This document shows positions 40,926 through 44,341 of a DNA stretch of 44,341 nt, piece after piece. The notes under the pieces are model-generated. The model was given only the letters and a program-made list of their open reading frames with translations. It was not told the DNA's origin and did not search any database. The stretch comes from Hassallia byssoidea VB512170 (GTDB taxonomy: Bacteria; Cyanobacteriota; Cyanobacteriia; Cyanobacteriales; Nostocaceae): contig NZ_JTCM02000053.1 of NCBI RefSeq assembly GCF_000817785.2, forward strand, positions 1-44,341, written 5' to 3'. Each line of letters starts with the position of its first letter. The stretch's first letter is position 1. The position numbers and the translations under genes are program-made.

Positions 40926-41669
40926 ATGAAACAGCTCCTCAATCAAGTATTTAACATGACAAAACACCTAGTACGGCTAATTCTGCCGCTGGTGATGATA
41001 ATTTTGGCTTCGTCGCTGCTTGCTACACCCGCTTTGGCGACAGGTGTATATGATATGCCGAATCTTACACCGGGCAGCACCTGGGTTGTGGATAAAGGTG
41101 AAGTTATTAGCCTCTTTAATGAAGGTAAAATTAGCAGTGCCTTGGAAGATTTGGCAAAGCAAACTGGGAATGAAGTGAGAATAGTGACAGTTCGCCGTCT
41201 AGACTACGGAGAAACACCGGAAAGCTTTACCAAAAGCCTTTTTGAAAAATGGTTTCCCACAAAAGAGCAAAGAGCAAATCAAAGCATACTGATGATTGAC
41301 ACCGTTACCAACGGTACGGCTATTATTAGTGGCGACAAAGTCAAGTCTTTGATGCCAGAAGCGATCGCTAATAGTATCGCATCTGAAACCTTGGCAGAAC
41401 CATTAAGAAACGGTAACAAATACAATCAAGCATTTATCGATGCAAGCGATCGCCTTGTTGCCGTCCTCTCCGGTCAACCCGACCCCGGACCACCCCAAAT
41501 CGCCGAAACTGTCCAAGTAGAAGGCACATTTAAGAAAGCAGAAGAAACCGAAAATATCAAAGGTAACGCTACTGCTTGGGTAGTAGGACTTTTAATCGCC
41601 GCAACCGTCATCCCAATGGCAACTTACTACATCTATCTAGTAATTCAACCATCTTCTGACGGGCAATAA
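40926..41669 (+). CDS. psb32: Psb32/TLP18.3-like TPM domain protein (photosystem II repair)
   Basis: A 247-residue exported, membrane-anchored protein. The signal peptide is residues 1-39 (hydrophobic core LILPLVMIILASSLLATPALA). The TPM domain spans about 55-190, with WVVDKGEVISLFNEGKIS, VRIVTVRRLDYGETPESFT, WFPTKEQRANQSILMIDT and LAEPLRNGNKYNQAFIDA. A C-terminal helix (about 217-239) anchors it with the domain in the thylakoid lumen. This layout is that of Psb32 of cyanobacteria and TLP18.3 of plants, which assist PSII repair in high light. Part of the leader is GAAGGATT before the ATG. Confidence 0.88.
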   Translation: MKQLLNQVFNMTKHLVRLILPLVMIILASSLLATPALATGVYDMPNLTPGSTWVVDKGEVISLFNEGKISSALEDLAKQTGNEVRIVTVRRLDYGETPESFTKSLFEKWFPTKEQRANQSILMIDTVTNGTAIISGDKVKSLMPEAIANSIASETLAEPLRNGNKYNQAFIDASDRLVAVLSGQPDPGPPQIAETVQVEGTFKKAEETENIKGNATAWVVGLLIAATVIPMATYYIYLVIQPSSDGQ

Positions 41670-41671
41670 AG

Positions 41672-41836
41672 ATTGTTAGGGGTTAGTTGATAGTGGATAG
41701 TGGGAGCGTGGAAGCGTGGGAGCGTTGATAACTGTTGACTCTTGACTGTTGACTGTTAACCAAGAACTATCAACCATCAACTATCAACTATCAACCATCC
41801 ACTATCAACCATCCACTAACAACCATCCACTAACAA
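41672..41836. repeat. Heptad tandem repeats (TTGACTG, ATCAACC/ATCCACT)
   Basis: AGCGTGG units, then TTGACTG/TTGACTC units, then about 12 copies of the ATCAACC type, reaching the stop codon of the DUF4346 gene at 41837. The array lies between the two converging genes. Confidence 0.9.
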
Positions 41837-42220
41837 CTAATCTTGAACATACTCTTGCCCTGTCACCAAAGCAACCTCAGCGCGGACAAATTCGCGACCC
41901 AAATAAGCTGCGTGGTCAAAAAGACTTACCGGACAGGGCTGAGTTTCTTCAAAAATCTTTACACAAAGTTCCTTAGCTGTCCTCCCTGTAAATACTGTTG
42001 TGTGAGTTCTTTGCACCTTACCCCGTGCTGGAATCACTTTTCCCGTTTCTGGATCGACAGCTAAACCATGCTCATCAATCACATTTGTGAAATGCTTGGC
42101 AGAAATTAAACCCGCTTCCCGATCTAGATAAATAATAAAATATCCAGCTGGGTCAAGGTCAATATGACGCCCAGAAAGCTTGTCATCAATTGCCGCCAAA
42201 TTTTCAGCTGTCAAATCCAT
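41837..42220 (-). CDS. DUF4346 domain protein
   Basis: A 127-residue single-domain protein of a family almost limited to cyanobacteria and relatives. Conserved features seen are LSGRHIDLDPAGYFIIYLDR near the N-terminus, AKHFTNVIDEHGLAVDPETG and a C-terminal RTAKELCVKIFE ... DHAAYLGREFVRAE. The ATG at 42220 is preferred; the frame before it begins with a TTG. In other genomes the domain also occurs at the end of dihydropteroate-synthase-like proteins, so a pterin link is possible but unproven. Confidence 0.85.
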   Translation of the reverse strand: MDLTAENLAAIDDKLSGRHIDLDPAGYFIIYLDREAGLISAKHFTNVIDEHGLAVDPETGKVIPARGKVQRTHTTVFTGRTAKELCVKIFEETQPCPVSLFDHAAYLGREFVRAEVALVTGQEYVQD

Positions 42221-42323
42221 AGTCGTTCTAAAAATCAAATTTAATCTAGGTTTTTACACTTCTTCTTCAGTGTAATTCTTTCCTTCCCTGAAATGTAACT
42301 ATTAAAATCAAGAGCAATATAAA

Positions 42324-42806
42324 ATGAAATCAAAAAGAAAAAAGCGCCTTTACTTTATATTGAGCTTATGTTCTGTAGCTATCGTCTGCCCTACAATTAT
42401 TGACTCTAAAGCGAAAGCTCAACAACAGTCAGCTTGCTACATAGTTGTATCAGGACAGGTTAGGGATTCAAAAGATTTGTGTAGTCCAAACACTGGGAAA
42501 AAAAAGTTGATATCTATGGTGAGTGCTGAAGAATTCTTCAACAATGGGCGTGAGTTTGATATAAAAGGTCAACATCAAGAGGCGATTATTGAGTATACGC
42601 AAGCAATCCAGCTCGATCCTAACTATGTTGAAGCTTATTTTTACCGGGGTAATGCTCTGGCTTTAGAAGGACAACCGCAAGAGGGAATTGAGGATTTACA
42701 AAAAGCAGCATCTATCTGCGAATCTAGAGGACAATCAGAATGGGCAGCAGTAATGCGACAACATGAAGAAATTATTCGGGAAGGCATTGAAGACGGTGAA
42801 TTTTGA
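42324..42806 (+). CDS. Exported TPR protein
   Basis: A 160-residue protein with a basic N-terminus (MKSKRKKR) and a signal peptide (about 10-32, ending SKAKA/Q). Mature residues include two Cys (about 38 and 53). Two tetratricopeptide repeats occupy about 70-135: AEEFFNNGREFDIKGQHQEA and PNYVEAYFYRGNALALEGQP. These mediate protein contacts, probably in the periplasm. No neighbouring gene suggests a partner. Confidence 0.8.
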   Translation: MKSKRKKRLYFILSLCSVAIVCPTIIDSKAKAQQQSACYIVVSGQVRDSKDLCSPNTGKKKLISMVSAEEFFNNGREFDIKGQHQEAIIEYTQAIQLDPNYVEAYFYRGNALALEGQPQEGIEDLQKAASICESRGQSEWAAVMRQHEEIIREGIEDGEF

Positions 42807-42939
42807 TTTGTTGCGAACGAGAGCATTTTCATCTCAAAATTTCAATAATCACGGTAGCTAAAATCGAGTAGCAGCATTGAATGCCGAACTAATGAGACAT
42901 TATTCGGCATCCGCTACCACATTCATCACCTCATTAAAA

Positions 42940-44121
42940 TTAAGAATTTTTTTGACTAAACGGCAACTGCTGATTAATCGCATCCATTTCTTGCTGTTCT
43001 AGTTCATTCACCTCACGAATATAAGGGCGTAAAATCTGTTCTAAACGACTATTATAAAAGCGGTGCAAACTGTGATTGGGCATAGCCGGAAAACCGCGAC
43101 GTTTTTTATGACGACCCCCAGCACCAGGGTCAAAACTTTGAATTCCGTTAGCGATCGCCCATTCAATTGGTGAATAATAGCAAGCATCAAAATGCAAGTT
43201 GTCTATTTCTTGAAAACTCCCCCAATAACGACCATAAAGGCGATCGCCTTTATATAAACAAAAAGACATTCCCAAAGGTTGACGATTATCTTGCTCGCTG
43301 TATGCAGCAACAAACAATACCCGATGGCGATAATTAGCGTGTAACTGCTCAAAAAATTGTTTCGTTAAATACTTACTACCCCACCAGCCAAATTTATCAC
43401 AAGTATCGGCGTAGAATTCGTACATCAAAGGAAACAGCGATTGGGGAATTTCATCACCTGTCAGTTTTTCCAATCGTAAACCGATTTTCTCCACCGCTTT
43501 GCGTTCGCGTTTGATATTGCGACGTTGATTGGCATTAAACACACCCAAATAATCATCAAAAGTGTTAAAATCGAGATTTTCCCAGATGTAGCTGTGGTGC
43601 AGCCAAGTTGTAAAACCAAGGCGTTCTAAAACAAGTCGCCATTCGGGATCTACGTAGAGAAAATGACAGCCAGAAATACGATTTTTGGTGCAGAAAGCGT
43701 CAATTTCATGCACCATGAGCGAGGTTATTTCATCTTCATCTTCTCCGGGTGCAATTAAAAATCGATAGCCTTCAGCCGGGGTAAACGGTGTCATTCCCAG
43801 CAGTTTCGGGTAATAGCGCACACCAATGCGATCGGCTAACTCTGCCCACTGGTGATCGAAGACAAATTCACCATAACTATGTCCTTTCAGGTAAAGTGGG
43901 GCAGCAGCAATCAGCGTTCTGTCTCGCCACACTGTCAAGTGATTTGGCAACCAACCAGTTTTTCTAGTTGCGCTGCCGGAAGTTTCTAGATTATTCAGCC
44001 ATTCCCACTCTAAAAACGGGGTTTTGAGTGGCATTGCCAAAGCATCCCACGCCTCGTGGGGAATTTCAGCAATTTTGTTAATCCAGGCGGCAGAATAGCG
44101 AGGCTTGAGTTGTTCGACCAT
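42940..44121 (-). CDS. FemAB-like/peptidogalycan-type acyltransferase (DUF482)
   Basis: A 393-residue GNAT-superfamily protein of the FemAB-like group. Diagnostic stretches are TPFLEWEWLNNLE and APLYLKGHSYGEFVFDHQWAE in the N-terminal half, VFNANQRRNIKRERKAVE in the middle, and RLYGRYWGSFQEIDNLHFDACYYSPIEWAI, SFDPGAGGRHKKRRGF near the end. Members are annotated as acyl-CoA N-acyltransferases with an unknown acceptor. The ATG at 44121 is preferred to a TTG at 44148. Length is typical. No operon partner is visible. Confidence 0.9.
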   Translation of the reverse strand: MVEQLKPRYSAAWINKIAEIPHEAWDALAMPLKTPFLEWEWLNNLETSGSATRKTGWLPNHLTVWRDRTLIAAAPLYLKGHSYGEFVFDHQWAELADRIGVRYYPKLLGMTPFTPAEGYRFLIAPGEDEDEITSLMVHEIDAFCTKNRISGCHFLYVDPEWRLVLERLGFTTWLHHSYIWENLDFNTFDDYLGVFNANQRRNIKRERKAVEKIGLRLEKLTGDEIPQSLFPLMYEFYADTCDKFGWWGSKYLTKQFFEQLHANYRHRVLFVAAYSEQDNRQPLGMSFCLYKGDRLYGRYWGSFQEIDNLHFDACYYSPIEWAIANGIQSFDPGAGGRHKKRRGFPAMPNHSLHRFYNSRLEQILRPYIREVNELEQQEMDAINQQLPFSQKNS

Positions 44122-44183
44122 TGGAGGTGGAGATACAAAACTTTGCAAAAGCTTTTTTTAGGTTAACTTACTCTTCGTGCCCT

Positions 44184-44334
44184 CAGGCTTCCAGCCTGGG
44201 GCTTTCCTAAATATCGATTTTCTTCCTTCCCCCTGCAAGAAAGCCCCCTGCAACAACCCATCGCCTTATGTGGACAGCCTTGTTTTGTAGATCCTCGATC
44301 CCCCACGACATTTTTGATTGAAGGCTGTCCACAT
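44184..44334. repeat. Multi-hairpin element with ATGTGGACAGCCTT inverted ends
   Basis: CAGGC/GCCTG (44184-44198), GGGGCTTTC/GAAAGCCCC (44198-44206, 44239-44247), and ATGTGGACAGCCTT/AAGGCTGTCCACAT (44268-44281, 44321-44334) around a 39-nt loop. The last pair looks like short terminal inverted repeats of a 67-bp element. No gene is seen after 44149. Confidence 0.7.
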
Positions 44335-44341
44335 TTGTCTA

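Overview
The window looks like a chromosome segment of a filamentous, probably heterocyst-forming cyanobacterium (Nostocales type). Three things suggest this. GCGATCGC (HIP1) octamers are scattered through almost every gene. Heptameric and octameric short tandem repeats and palindromic dispersed repeats fill the spaces between genes. Several genes are typical of cyanobacteria: a Psb32/TPM protein, a DUF4346 protein, PEP-CTERM surface proteins, a Uma2 nuclease and an ethylene-receptor-like kinase. No rRNA, tRNA, complete transposase, prophage or CRISPR array was found.

Layout. 0.3-2.7 kb: a three-gene operon with a catalytically dead HtrA-like protein, an apparently active HtrA-like protease (neither has a signal peptide) and a LuxR-type regulator with a degenerate receiver domain. 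2.7-5.4 kb: two tandemly duplicated PEP-CTERM proteins with a copied leader, separated by a 163-bp MITE-like element with terminal inverted repeats and a flanking AATAC duplication. 5.4-11 kb: an EF-G paralogue, uridine phosphorylase, a PDZ-less secreted HtrA-type protease and a lipoprotein M28 peptidase. 11.4-15.2 kb: an OmpR/histidine-kinase pair, a small membrane protein and XdhC. 15.3-21.7 kb (minus strand): a secreted unknown, an alpha/beta hydrolase, a peptide-binding lipoprotein overlapping an NAD-dependent epimerase, a ClpP-like protein lacking catalytic Ser and His, a cupin, and an ArsR/SRPBCC pair with a two-palindrome operator. 22-24.2 kb: a MobA-like nucleotidyltransferase preceded by a 21-bp tandem repeat, then a methyltransferase-nitroreductase pair. 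24.8-28 kb: a beta-lactamase-fold hydrolase and a second M28 peptidase. 28.4-30.4 kb: a UreH/SafE-type membrane protein with a ferric-reductase-like half, overlapping a membrane-anchored periplasmic protein whose N-terminus is invaded by palindromic repeats. 30.5-44.1 kb: GalE, an apparently core-deleted YdcF relative, an ABC exporter, an ethylene-receptor-like histidine kinase, a Uma2 nuclease, a HupE/UreJ transporter, a sugar transferase, a coiled-coil protein, SurE, Psb32-like, DUF4346, a TPR protein and a FemAB-like acyltransferase.

Two themes stand out. First, catalytically degenerate relatives of known enzymes recur: the HtrA-like pseudoprotease, the ClpP-like protein, the receiver domain beside the HtrA pair, and the YdcF-like protein without its core. 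Second, repeats interact closely with genes: they supply stop codons and C-terminal tails, form the whole leader up to the start codon, or sit in frame inside coding sequence. The best candidates for an undescribed system are the pseudoprotease/protease/atypical-regulator operon and the ClpP-like pseudoprotease next to a cupin gene.
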